Positions 37,704-50,116 of a stretch of DNA of 64,000 nt are shown in pieces. Below the pieces are notes generated by a model, which worked only from the letters and a program-made list of their open reading frames with translations, was not told where the DNA came from and did not search any database. Origin of the DNA: Dactylosporangium fulvum (lineage in GTDB: Bacteria > Actinomycetota > Actinomycetes > Mycobacteriales > Micromonosporaceae); the NCBI RefSeq assembly GCF_025137375.1, contig NZ_CP073720.1, positions 5,356,501-5,420,500 on the forward strand, given 5' to 3'. A program made the position numbers and the translations under genes. The number at the start of each line of letters is the position of its first letter. Within the stretch, counting starts at the first letter, position 1.

Positions 37704-39365
37704 ATGGCCAAGCCCGCGATCTTGACCGTGGACGACGACCCGGCCGTGTCCCGGTCGGTTGCCCGCGACCTCCGCCGGCAGTACGGCGAGGAGTACCGCA
37801 TCGTCCGCGCCGACTCGGGCCAGGAGGCCCTCGACACGCTCAAGGAGCTGAAGCTGCGCGGCGAGCAGGTCGCCGTGCTGCTCGCCGACTACCGGATGCC
37901 CGGCATGAACGGCCTGCAGTTCCTCGAGGCCGCGATGGACCTGTTCCCGCGCGCCCGACGGGTGCTGCTCACCGCCTACGCCGACACCGACGCCGCCATC
38001 CAGGCGATCAACATCGTCGACCTCGACCACTACCTGCTCAAGCCCTGGCACCCGCCGGAGGAGAAGCTCTACCCGGTCATCGACGCCATGCTGGAGGCGT
38101 GGAAGACCGCACCCGACCGGCCGATCCCCGACGTGAAGATCGTCGGGCACCGGTGGTCCGCACCGTCGTTCCGGGTCCGCGACTTCCTCGCCCGCAACAT
38201 GGTCTCCTACCGCTGGTTCACCACCGACGACGCCGAGGGCCAGCGCCTGCTCGCCGCGGCCGGGGTCACCGGGACCGACGTCCCCCTCGTGATCACCCCC
38301 GAGGGCAAGACCCTCGTCGCCCCGAGCGAGGCCGAGCTCGCCGTCCACGTCGGGCTCACCACCACCCCCGCCGCCGACTTCTACGACCTGGTCGTCGTCG
38401 GCGGCGGACCGGCCGGGCTCGGCGCCGCCGTCTACGGCGCGTCCGAGGGCCTGCGCACCGTCCTGCTGGAGGAGCGGGCCACCGGCGGCCAGGCCGGGCA
38501 GTCCAGCCGGATCGAGAACTACCTCGGCTTCCCCGACGGCGTCTCCGGCGCGCAGCTCACCGACCGCGCCCGCCGGCAGGCCATCAAGTTCGGCGCCGAG
38601 TTGCTCACCGCCTGCCGCGTCACCAAGCTCGCCGTCCAGGGCTCCGCCCGGGTCCTGCACTTCGAGGACGGCACCACCGTCGCCGCGCACAGCGTCATCC
38701 TCGCCACCGGTGTCTCCTACCGCCGGCTCGGCGCACCCGGCCTCGCCGACTTCCACGGCCGTGGCGTCTACTACGGCTCCGCCTCCACCGAGGCGCCCAG
38801 CTGCACCGACCAGGACGTCTACATCGTCGGCGGGGCCAACTCCGCCGGGCAGGCGGCGATGTTCTTCTCCCGCTACGCCCGCCGCGTCCACCTGATCATC
38901 CGCGCCCCGGGCCTCGAGACGTCCATGTCCCAGTACCTCATCGAGCAGATCAGCGCCGTGCCGAACATCGAGGTGCACCCCTGCACCGAGGTCACCGCGG
39001 CCCACGGCGACGAGCACCTCGAGCGCATCGAGCTGCGCCCCGTCGACGGCGGGCCGTCCCGGACCGTCGACGCCTCCTGGCTGTTCATCTTCATCGGCGC
39101 CGAACCGCGCACCGACTGGCTCGACGGCGTCGTCGAGCGCGACGACCGCGGTTTCGTGCTGACCGGTCCCGACCTGCTCACCGGCGAGAGCCGCCCGCAG
39201 GGCTGGCAGCTCGCCCGCGACCCCTACCACCTCGAGTGCAGCGTCCCCGGCGTCTTCGCCGCGGGAGACGTCCGGGCAGACTCGGTGAAGCGTGTCGCCT
39301 CAGCCGTCGGCGAGGGCGCGATGGCGGTCTCGCTCGTCCACCGGTACCTCGTGGAGGGTCAATGA
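37704..39365 (+). CDS. Receiver domain fused to thioredoxin-reductase-like flavoprotein
   Basis: 553 residues. Residues 1-125: response-regulator receiver (TVDDDP, phospho-Asp in LLADYRMPG, LLKPW). Residues 130-225: linker with a thioredoxin-like look. Residues 230-553: FAD/NAD reductase (VVVGGGPAGLGAAVYGASEG, ENYLGFPDGVSG, VFAAGDVRADSVKRVA). The CxxC of true thioredoxin reductases is absent; only one Cys occurs in STEAPSCTD. ATG 37704. The stop is coupled (ATGA) to the histidine kinase. A phosphorylation-switched oxidoreductase is the natural inference. Confidence 0.85.
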   Translation: MAKPAILTVDDDPAVSRSVARDLRRQYGEEYRIVRADSGQEALDTLKELKLRGEQVAVLLADYRMPGMNGLQFLEAAMDLFPRARRVLLTAYADTDAAIQAINIVDLDHYLLKPWHPPEEKLYPVIDAMLEAWKTAPDRPIPDVKIVGHRWSAPSFRVRDFLARNMVSYRWFTTDDAEGQRLLAAAGVTGTDVPLVITPEGKTLVAPSEAELAVHVGLTTTPAADFYDLVVVGGGPAGLGAAVYGASEGLRTVLLEERATGGQAGQSSRIENYLGFPDGVSGAQLTDRARRQAIKFGAELLTACRVTKLAVQGSARVLHFEDGTTVAAHSVILATGVSYRRLGAPGLADFHGRGVYYGSASTEAPSCTDQDVYIVGGANSAGQAAMFFSRYARRVHLIIRAPGLETSMSQYLIEQISAVPNIEVHPCTEVTAAHGDEHLERIELRPVDGGPSRTVDASWLFIFIGAEPRTDWLDGVVERDDRGFVLTGPDLLTGESRPQGWQLARDPYHLECSVPGVFAAGDVRADSVKRVASAVGEGAMAVSLVHRYLVEGQ

Positions 39366-40804
39366 CAACACCAACGGAAGGACGCCGGCTCGACCGCGAG
39401 GAACTGCGCAAGCTCTTCCTCTTCGAATCCCTCGACGACACGCAGCTCGACTGGCTCGCCGAACGCGGCTGGGTCGTCCGCCGCCACGCCGGCGACAACG
39501 TCTACACCGAGGGCGACCCCGCCACCTGCTTCGTCGTCGTCCTCAGCGGCACCGTCAGCCTCAGCCGCAACGTCCGCGGCGACGACGTCGAGGTCAGCCG
39601 CACCGACCAGGTCGGCGTCTACGGCGGCGCCACCCAGGCGTACCTCGGCGACCAGGTCCCCCAGCTCTACCTCAACACCATGCACGCCATCACCGACGTC
39701 GAGATCTACGAGCTGCCCGCCGCCGAGTTCGGCAGCGCCATGCGCCAGTGGTTCCCCATGGCCATACACCTGCTCGAAGGCCTCTTCTTCGGCATGCGCA
39801 ACAACCAGAACGCCGTCGCCGAGCGCGAGCGCCTTCTCGCCCTCGGCGCCCTGTCGGCCGGCCTCACCCACGAGCTCAACAACCCCGCCGCCGCCGCGGT
39901 CCGGGCCACCGCCGTCCTGCGCGACAAGGTCGCCGGCATGCGGCACAAGCTCGCGCTGATCGCCGACGGCCGGCTCGACGGCGAGCGTCTCCACGGCCTC
40001 GTCGAGCTCCAGGAGACCGCCGTCAAGAAGGCCGCCAACGCCCCCAAGCGCTCCGCCCTCGACGCCAGCGACGCCGAGGACCAGGTCGGCGACTGGCTCG
40101 ACGACCACGACGTCAGCGGCGCCTGGGACCTCGCGCCGACCCTCGTCGCCGGCGGGGTCGACGTGCCCTGGCTGGAGGACGTCGCCACCTGCGTCACCGA
40201 CCTCGACCTCGAGCCGGCCGTCCGCTGGCTGGCGTACACCATCGAGACCGAGCTGCTCATGGGCGAGATCGAGGACTCCGTCGCGCGGATCTCCGGCCTC
40301 GTCGGCGCCGCCAAGCAGTACTCCCAGCTGGACCGCGGCCCGTTCCAGGTCGTCGACGTCCACGAGCTGATCGACGCCACGCTCATCATGCTCAACGCGA
40401 AGGTCCCGCAGGGCATCCGGGTCGTCACCAGCTACGACCGCGACCTGCCGCCGATCCCCGCGTACGCCGCCGAGCTCAACCAGGTCTGGACGAACCTCAT
40501 CGACAACGCCGTCTCCGCCATGCAGGGCAACGGCACCCTGACGATCACCACGTCCAGGGACGGCGACTGCCTGGCGGTGGAGATCGCCGACACGGGCAGC
40601 GGCATCCCGCCCGAGATCCGCCCCCGCATCTTCGAGCCGTTCTTCACCACGAAGCCGGTCGGCGAGGGCACCGGGCTGGGGCTGGACATCTCGTACCGGA
40701 TCGTGGTGAAGAAGCACCACGGTGACATCCGCGTCGACTCGGAGCCCGGCAACACCCGGTTCACCGTGCGGCTCCCGCTCGAGGAGCGCCCGGCCACAGC
40801 CTGA
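39362..40804 (+). CDS. Histidine kinase with N-terminal cNMP-binding domain
   Basis: 480 residues, cytosolic. Residues 10-135 form a CRP-like cyclic-nucleotide-binding domain (FLFESLDDTQLDWLAER, YTEGDPATCFVVVLSGTVSL). Kinase: H-box LTHELNNPAAAAVRAT (His about 176), N-box LIDNAVSAM, G-boxes DTGSGIPPE and GTGLGLDIS. ATG 39362 overlaps the flavoprotein stop. Its cognate receiver is very likely the one fused to the flavoprotein. The cNMP pocket is plausible but not verified. Confidence 0.85.
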   Translation: MTTPTEGRRLDREELRKLFLFESLDDTQLDWLAERGWVVRRHAGDNVYTEGDPATCFVVVLSGTVSLSRNVRGDDVEVSRTDQVGVYGGATQAYLGDQVPQLYLNTMHAITDVEIYELPAAEFGSAMRQWFPMAIHLLEGLFFGMRNNQNAVAERERLLALGALSAGLTHELNNPAAAAVRATAVLRDKVAGMRHKLALIADGRLDGERLHGLVELQETAVKKAANAPKRSALDASDAEDQVGDWLDDHDVSGAWDLAPTLVAGGVDVPWLEDVATCVTDLDLEPAVRWLAYTIETELLMGEIEDSVARISGLVGAAKQYSQLDRGPFQVVDVHELIDATLIMLNAKVPQGIRVVTSYDRDLPPIPAYAAELNQVWTNLIDNAVSAMQGNGTLTITTSRDGDCLAVEIADTGSGIPPEIRPRIFEPFFTTKPVGEGTGLGLDISYRIVVKKHHGDIRVDSEPGNTRFTVRLPLEERPATA

Positions 40805-40823
40805 CGCGCGACTCTCGCGACTC

Positions 40824-40882
40824 GGTCATGATCCGGAAGACTTGACGCTGAATACCGGCGCCAAGTCTTCCGGATCATGACC
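40824..40882. repeat. REP-like hairpin, 21-bp perfect arms
   Basis: Left arm 40824-40844 (GGTCATGATCCGGAAGACTT-like) pairs perfectly with 40862-40882 around a 17-base loop, 19 bases after the kinase stop. Same TGATC...GGAA layout as other palindromes in this window; could also terminate the operon. Confidence 0.8.
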
Positions 40883-40934
40883 GTGTGCCAGGCCCCGGCG
40901 GCCCGCGGCATGCCGATCGTCCGCCCTCGACTCG

Positions 40935-41173
40935 CTCTTGATCGTGGGAAGGATCCGGTCGTCGTGGAGCCTGTTGCGTAATTCGCTGGGACAGCGTTGG
41001 CGGCCCAACTACGCGCCGATCTTGGAGTTGTGGCGCCATGAACCTCCGAATTTGTCCGGGTTTGTCAAGGACCACAACTCCAAGATCGGCGCGGTTTTGT
41101 CGGGGTTGACGCGCGAGGGATCCGAATTGCGCAACAGGCTCCGGGGCAGCCGAATCCTTCCCACGATCAAGAG
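40935..41173. repeat. REP-like hairpin interrupted by a 175-bp element
   Basis: Outer arms 40935-40958 (CTCTTGATCGTGGGAAGGAT...) and 41150-41173 pair over 24 bp with one mismatch. The former loop now contains element copy A, with eight bases left on each side (40959-40966, 41142-41149). No target duplication is visible. Confidence 0.8.
40967..41141. mobile_element. 175-bp palindromic MITE-like element, copy A
   Basis: Ends are 19-bp inverted repeats with one mismatch (GAGCCTGTTGCGTAATTCG at 40967-40985; complement at 41123-41141). Inside is a second, perfect 21-bp inverted repeat (GCGCCGATCTTGGAGTTGTG...). It is 98% identical (three differences) and equal in length to copy B at 62483-62657. 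No coding capacity, so movement would need a transposase encoded elsewhere. Confidence 0.8.
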
Positions 41174-41184
41174 GGGCCACGCGC

Positions 41185-41258
41185 GTGCGGCTTCGCCGCA
41201 CAGAATTTCTGCTGTGGCTACGCCACAGCCTCTAGGGCATCCTAGGATGCTAGGATGA
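41185..41258. promoter_or_regulatory. Two tandem hairpins and CATCCTAGGATG motif
   Basis: GTGCGGCTTCGCCGCAC (41185-41201) and CTGTGGCTACGCCACAG (41212-41228) are adjacent short hairpins, followed by GGCATCCTAGGATGCTAGGA (41236-41255). The last motif matches 20292-20314 in 19-20 positions. The CCTAG/CTAGG symmetry suggests an operator and TAGGAT a -10 box. No gene start follows that I can support; 41259-41394 is otherwise empty. Confidence 0.45.
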
Positions 41259-41394
41259 GGATGGCCGACGGGTGACCGGCACGGCCTGCGGGGCGCCACT
41301 CGGAATGCCCGAGTCCGCGCCACGGCGGCGAGGGCACAGCCACGGGACACGAGAGCTGCGCCGCCGCCTCGAGGGTGCCCGTCCGGCACGGCGG

Positions 41395-42585
41395 TCAGTC
41401 CGGCAGCAGCGGCACCGTCGGGCCCTGCTGGCGGCCGAGCAGCGACGCCCGCGTCAGGGCCGCCGAGCCGAACCGGTCGCGGACCGCGTCGAGCGCCGTG
41501 TCGAGGGAGTCGCCCGCCGCGACCTCGAGCGGCAGCTCCAGCTGCACCCCGCCGCCGGCGTCGAGGTTGCCGACCGCGATGCCGACGAGGGTCAGGCCGC
41601 GCCGCGCGATCGTCGGGGCCGCCGCGGTGTGCAGGCGCCGGACCGCGTCGAGGATCGTCCGAGTGTGCCAGGTCGGGCGGCTCAGCGTGTGTGAGCGGGT
41701 GACACGGGTGAAGTCCGCGAACCGCAGCCGCAGCGTCACCGTGCGGCCGGGGCGGCCGCCGGCGCGCATCCGGCGGCTGACCCGGTCGACGAGCTCGGCG
41801 AGGACCGCCTCGATGAACGCCGGCGGGTGCGGGCCGCGGCCCAGGGCCCGCTGCGCGCCGACGGAGCGGCGGCGGCGCCCGGTGACGACCGGGCGCGGGT
41901 CGCGGTTGTGGGCCAGGGCGTGCAGGTGCCGGCCCGCCCACTCCCCCAGCATGGACACGAGCGTGGCCTCGCCGAGCCGGGCGACCTGCCCGACGGTGGT
42001 GATGCGTCGTTCTCGCAGCTTGGCCGAGGTGACGGCGCCGACGCCCCACAGCCGCTCGACCGGCAGGGCGTGCAGGAACTCGAGCTCCCGGCCGGGCTCG
42101 ACGAGCAGCAGGCCGTCGGGCTTGGCGACGCCGCTGGCGACCTTGGCGAGGAACTTGGTCCGGGCGACGCCGACGGTGATCGGCAGGCCGACCTCGCGCA
42201 GGACGTCGGCCCGGAGCCGGGTCGCGATCGCCAGCGGGGTGCCGGCGATGCGGCGCAGGCCGCCGACGTCGAGGAACGCCTCGTCGATGGAGATGCCCTC
42301 GACGACGGGGGTGGTGTTGCGGAAGACCTCGAAGACCGCCTTGGACGCGGTCGAGTAGGCCTTCATGCGGGGCGGGACGACCACCGCCTCCGGGCACAGG
42401 GCGCGGGCCTGCCGGCCGCCCATCGCCGTGCGCACGCCCCGCCGCTTGGCCTCGTAGCTGCAGGCCAGGACCACGCCCCCGCCCACGATGACCGGGCGGC
42501 CACGCAGGCGGGGGTCGTCACGCTGCTCGACGGACGCGTAGAACGCGTCCAGGTCCGCGTGCAGGATCGAGGCCGACACGAACAC
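41395..42585 (-). CDS. dinB: DNA polymerase IV (Y family)
   Basis: 396 residues. Catalytic ILHADLDAFYASVEQ, SYEAKRRGV and GISIDEAFLDV carry the metal-binding acids; helix-hairpin-helix and little-finger regions follow, and QLELPL near the C-terminus resembles a beta-clamp-binding motif. Error-prone translesion polymerase. GTG 42585 starts the gene inside an SOS-box palindrome. It stands 15 bases after the beta-glucosidase gene on the same strand but probably has its own SOS-controlled promoter. Confidence 0.9.
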   Translation of the reverse strand: MFVSASILHADLDAFYASVEQRDDPRLRGRPVIVGGGVVLACSYEAKRRGVRTAMGGRQARALCPEAVVVPPRMKAYSTASKAVFEVFRNTTPVVEGISIDEAFLDVGGLRRIAGTPLAIATRLRADVLREVGLPITVGVARTKFLAKVASGVAKPDGLLLVEPGRELEFLHALPVERLWGVGAVTSAKLRERRITTVGQVARLGEATLVSMLGEWAGRHLHALAHNRDPRPVVTGRRRRSVGAQRALGRGPHPPAFIEAVLAELVDRVSRRMRAGGRPGRTVTLRLRFADFTRVTRSHTLSRPTWHTRTILDAVRRLHTAAAPTIARRGLTLVGIAVGNLDAGGGVQLELPLEVAAGDSLDTALDAVRDRFGSAALTRASLLGRQQGPTVPLLPD

Positions 42586-42592
42586 ATGTTCG
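42579..42592. promoter_or_regulatory. LexA SOS box overlapping the dinB start
   Basis: CGAACACATGTTCG is a perfect match to the Gram-positive/actinobacterial SOS core CGAAC-N4-GTTCG. It covers the GTG start of dinB (42583-42585). LexA bound here would block an upstream or leaderless dinB transcript. Confidence 0.75.
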
Positions 42593-42600
42593 CATGGACC

Positions 42601-43998
<1,398 letters not shown>

Positions 43999-44044
43999 GG
44001 TTCTCCTGGTGTTCCGCTGGGACGTGGTGTGCGTTCGTGCCGCT

Positions 44045-45054
<1,010 letters not shown>

Positions 45055-45058
<4 letters not shown>

Positions 45059-46104
45059 CGCGCGACTCCCTCGGGGTCCTTGATCTTGATCTCCGGGGCG
45101 GTCTCGGCGCGGCCGCGGATGACGGGGGTGAAGCCGACCTTCATCTTGACGCGGTCGCCGCTCGGGGTGCGGTAGCGGCCGGTGCCGCTGGAGCGCAGCC
45201 GCGGGCTGACGAACTCGTCGATGCCGAAGTTGATCAGGCTCAGCGCGGTGCCGAGCAGGGCGATGGCGAGGCCGGCGGGGACGAACCACCACCAGGCGCC
45301 CTGTGCGAGGGCCTGCTGGCTCTGCGCCCAGAACAGGATGGTGCCCCAGTTCCACGACGACACCGACGAGATGCCGATGAAGGCGAGCGTGATCTCGGAC
45401 AGGACGGCGAAGATGACGGTGCCGACGAAGCCGGAGGCGATGATCGCGGTCAGGTTGGGCAGGATCTCGAACAGGATGATCCGCCAGGTCTTCTCGCCGG
45501 TGGCGCGGGCGGCCTCGATGTAGTCGCGGCGTCTCAGCGACAGGGTCTGGGCCCGAAGTACGCGGGCGCCCCAGGCCCATGACGTGAACCCGATGACGAG
45601 GGCCACCACGATGTCGCCGGCGTTGGTGATCGTCGACGTCACGATGATGATCAGCGGCAGGGCCGGGATGACCAGGAAGACGTTGGACAGCGCGGACAGG
45701 CCCTCGTCGGCGGCGCCGCCGAGGTAGCCGGCGGTGACGCCGATGAGCACCGACAGGATCGTGGCGACGATGCCGGCGATGGCACCGACGACGACCACGC
45801 CGCGGGTGCCGGCCAGGATCTGGCTGAAGATGTCCTGGCCGAGGTGCGAGGTGCCGAACCAGTGCTTGGCCGACGGGGGCTGCAGCAGGTCGGCGCTGCG
45901 CGCGTCCGGGTCGTACGGCGCGACCCACGGGCCGATGATCGCGAACAGCACGTAGATCGCGATCATGATGAGCCCGGTGGCGGCCTTGCCGTTGGCGACG
46001 AACCGGAACCGCTTGCGCTTGGCCTTGGTCGGCTTCACCGACGGCTGGGCCGTCGAGCCCTGCTCCGGGATCACCTGCTCGATGCTTGACGGGGTAGCAG
46101 TCAT
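45055..46104 (-). CDS. ABC permease (DppC/OppC type)
   Basis: 349 residues: N-terminal cytosolic stretch rich in Lys/Arg, first membrane helix near 43-62, and the inner-membrane EAA loop in DYIEAARATGEKTWRIILFE. About six helices. The DxxxR-GGxxD segment common to OppC proteins is represented by HWFGTSHLGQDIFSQ. Coupled to the ATPase downstream. Confidence 0.9.
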
Positions 46105-46106
46105 CG

Positions 46107-47083
<977 letters not shown>

Positions 47084-47087
<4 letters not shown>

Positions 47088-48220
47088 CGTGCCTCCTCCG
47101 TCAGGTGCAGGGCCGGCGGGGTCTCGACCGCCGGATCGGCGCCGGCGAGCGAGCCGGGGCTCTCCTTCGCGACGGTCTCCGGGTCGTAGAGCCAGCAGGC
47201 AGCCCAGTGCCCGGGCCGGTCGCCGATCTCCAGGCGGGGCGGCAGGTCGACGGTGCAGCGCGGCATGGCGTGCGGGCAGCGCGGGTTGAACCGGCAGCCG
47301 GCCGGCGGTTTGATCAGGCTCGGCGGCTCGCCGTTGCCGCGGTCCTTGACGGTCGCGTCGGCGATGCCGGCGATGCGGTCCGGGTCGGGCGCGGACTCGA
47401 TGAGCAGGCGGGTGTACGGGTGCGCGGGGTTCTGCGTCACCGTCTCGCTGTCGCCGCCCTCGACCATGCGCCCGGCGTACATCACCATCGTCTCGTCGGC
47501 GAAGTACCGCGCCGAGGCGATGTCGTGCGTGATGTAGAGGATCGCGAGGTTGAGCCGCTCCTTGAGGTCGCGCAGCAGGTTGAGGATGCCCAGGCGGATC
47601 GAGACGTCGAGCATGGAGACCGGCTCGTCGGCCAGCAGCGCCTCGGGGTCGGCGCCCAGGGCCCGGGCGATCGCGACGCGCTGGCGCTGGCCGCCGGACA
47701 GCTCGTGCGGGAACTTGTCCAGGTAGCGCTCGGGGGGTGTCAGGCTGACCCGGGTCAGCAGCTCGCCGAGGGCGCGCTCGAGGTCGGCGGCGGTCTTGCC
47801 GGCGTTGCCGTGGATCCGCAGTGCGCGGGTCAGGTGGTACCGCACGGTGTGCACGGGGTTCAGCGACGCGAACGGGTCCTGGAAGATCAGTTGCACGCGG
47901 CGCACGTAGGCGCGGAAGCGGCGGCCGCCGCGGACCTTCGTCGGCCGGCCGTGCAGGAGGATGTCGCCGCCGGTGCGGGGGTAGAGCTGCGCGAGCAGGC
48001 GGGCCACGGTGGACTTGCCGGAGCCGGACTCGCCGACCAGCGCGGTCACCTGGCCGCGCCGGAGCTCGAAGGACACGTCGTCGACCGCGTGGACGCTGGC
48101 CGGATTGCGGGAGAAGAGGTCACGCAACTTCCGGCGGACCGGGAAGTGCTTGGTGAGCCCGACGGCCTCCAGCACCACCTCGCCGACCGGCGCCGCCGTG
48201 CCTTCGCTCAACGTCGTCAT
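47084..48220 (-). CDS. Oligopeptide/oligosaccharide ABC ATPase (DppF/OppF type)
   Basis: 378 residues: Walker A GESGSGKST, LIFQDPFASLNPVHTV, signature LSGGQRQR, ALLADEPVSMLD, and C-terminal CRFNPRCPHAMPRC. Second ATPase of the importer. It lies 102 bases after the binding-protein gene, behind a strong hairpin, so it is likely expressed below the binding protein. Confidence 0.92.
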
Positions 48221-48260
48221 GCCGAGATCCTGTCTTGGGGGGTGTCTTCACCTGTGGGTG

Positions 48261-48302
48261 CCGCTCCCCGGGCGGCCGGTTGATCGGCCACCCGGGGAGC
48301 GG
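48261..48302. terminator. Intercistronic hairpin after binding-protein gene
   Basis: 17-bp arms with one mismatch (48261-48277 and 48286-48302), 8-base loop. It stands between the solute-binding-protein stop and the first ATPase of the same operon; a partial terminator or 3' stabiliser giving high binding-protein mRNA is the usual reason. Confidence 0.65.
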
Positions 48303-48322
48303 TGTCTGTGCGCCGGTCGGAA

Positions 48323-49996
48323 CTACTTGGCCGGCTTGAGGTGCAGGATCACGTCCAGCGCGTTGGGCTGGGTGGGCTGGCAGGCGCCGTAGGGGTTGGC
48401 GTCGTCCGGCCATCCGGTCCAGTTCTTCGTGCTGTACGCCCCACCGACATTGTCGGCGCCGACCGGGATCATCGGCATCTGCTCGACGAAGATCTTCTGC
48501 AGGGTGTTCATCGCGGTGGTACGGGCGTCGGCGTCGGTCGCCGTGGCGTAGGCCTTCAGCGCCGCGGTCGCCTCGTCGCTCTTGAAGCGGCCGAAGTTGC
48601 CGGACGGGGAGGCGGTGCCGATCGGCTTGAGCACGGAGCCGTCCATGACGGTGCGGTAGATGTCGTACGGCGTGGCGCCGCCCTCGGTCCAGCGGAAGCC
48701 GGCGTCGAAGTTGCCTTCTTCCATGTTCTTGAACCAGGCGTCCTGGTTGGCCTTGTCGACCGTGGCCGCGATGCCGATCTTGGACAGGTTGTCCTTCACG
48801 ATCTCGAGGCTGGTCTGGTAGTCCGACCAACCGGCGGGGTCGGTCAGCGTCAGGGCGACCGGCTTGCCGGTCTTGTCCTTGAGCACGTTGCCCTCGAGCT
48901 TGTAGCCGGCACCGGTGAGCAGGGTCTTGGCGCCCTCGACGTCGACCTTGTGCTCCTGGCCCTTGAACTCTGGCGAGATGAACGCGTCACCGGCCGGCGA
49001 CGGCAGGCCCGTCACGCTCTTGACCAGCGGGTGGAAGTAGCCGGCCTCGGCGGTGTTGAAGATATCCTCGCGGTTGATGACCATGTTCATGGCCTTGCGC
49101 AGGACCGGGTCGTCGAACGGCGCCTTCGTGGTGTTGATGTAGAGGCCGTGGATGCCCAGGACCGGCGGCGCCCAGATCTTGTGGTTGGCCGAGTCCTTGC
49201 CGATGAAGACCGTCTGCACGTTCGGGATGAAGACGAAGCTCCACTCCGACTCGCCGTTGGCCAGGGCGGTGGTCTGCGCGTTGTTGTCGGTGTAGGAGGT
49301 GTAGCGGATCTCCTTGACCTGCGGCAGCGCCTGCCAGTAGCCCTTGTCGCGGACCACGATCGTGGTGGTCTGCGGGGTGAAGGACTTCAGCGTGTACGGA
49401 CCCGAGCCGACCGGGTTCTTGTTGATCTCGGCCTTGGGGTCGCTGACCTTCTCCCAGATGTGCTTGGGCACGATCGGGATCCTGGCGACAGCCTTGTGCT
49501 GGTTGACGAACTGCGGGCTCTTGAACGTGATGGTGACGTCCGAGCCGCTCACCGTGGCGTCGGTGATCGGCACGCCCTCGCCGTTGAGCGCCTCGTTGTC
49601 ACGGACCAGCTTGTACGTGAACGCGACGTCGTCGGCCGTGACCTTCTGCCCGTCCGACCAGGTGGCGTTGTCCCGGACGGTGACCTTCACCGACGTGTAG
49701 TCCTTGGCCCAATCCGCCTTGGTGGCGAGCCACGCCTTCATCGGGTCGGCCGGCTTGACCGGGTTCCACATCATCAGCGGCTCGTACAGCGCCCACCGGT
49801 AGCCCAGCGACGCCGACGACGACGTGGTCAGGAACGGGTTGTGGTTCTCGGTCTGCGGGCCGTTCGGCATGCCCACGTTGAGCGCCGTCACGGCCTTGCC
49901 GTCGTTGCCCGCGTTCGGCGAGTCGCCGCACGCGGCGAGACCGCCGGTGGCGAGCAACCCGGCGAGGCCGAGCACTACGGAGCGTCTGGTAAGCAC
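48323..49996 (-). CDS. Family-5 extracellular solute-binding lipoprotein
   Basis: 557 residues. N-terminal lipoprotein signal with lipobox LAAC (Cys about 23). The SBP_bac_5 fold shows in WALYEPLMMWNPVKP, DNATWSDGQKVTADDVAFTY, GSGPYTLKSF and LRKAMNMVINREDIFNTAEA. Such proteins bind peptides, but a subset binds beta-gluco-oligosaccharides; the GH1 enzyme and LacI regulator here favour sugars (inference). GTG 49996 with AAGGAG. Confidence 0.9.
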   Translation of the reverse strand: MLTRRSVVLGLAGLLATGGLAACGDSPNAGNDGKAVTALNVGMPNGPQTENHNPFLTTSSSASLGYRWALYEPLMMWNPVKPADPMKAWLATKADWAKDYTSVKVTVRDNATWSDGQKVTADDVAFTYKLVRDNEALNGEGVPITDATVSGSDVTITFKSPQFVNQHKAVARIPIVPKHIWEKVSDPKAEINKNPVGSGPYTLKSFTPQTTTIVVRDKGYWQALPQVKEIRYTSYTDNNAQTTALANGESEWSFVFIPNVQTVFIGKDSANHKIWAPPVLGIHGLYINTTKAPFDDPVLRKAMNMVINREDIFNTAEAGYFHPLVKSVTGLPSPAGDAFISPEFKGQEHKVDVEGAKTLLTGAGYKLEGNVLKDKTGKPVALTLTDPAGWSDYQTSLEIVKDNLSKIGIAATVDKANQDAWFKNMEEGNFDAGFRWTEGGATPYDIYRTVMDGSVLKPIGTASPSGNFGRFKSDEATAALKAYATATDADARTTAMNTLQKIFVEQMPMIPVGADNVGGAYSTKNWTGWPDDANPYGACQPTQPNALDVILHLKPAK

Positions 49997-50116
49997 GGGG
50001 GTGTCTCCTTACGTACCTGGATCGACAGGTGGGGCGGGCAATCATTCGGGGTATGACGACGGGACCCAAGGGGTGCGGTCCCGCCCGTTGGTGCGGCGAA
50101 ACTGGTACGGGTCGGG

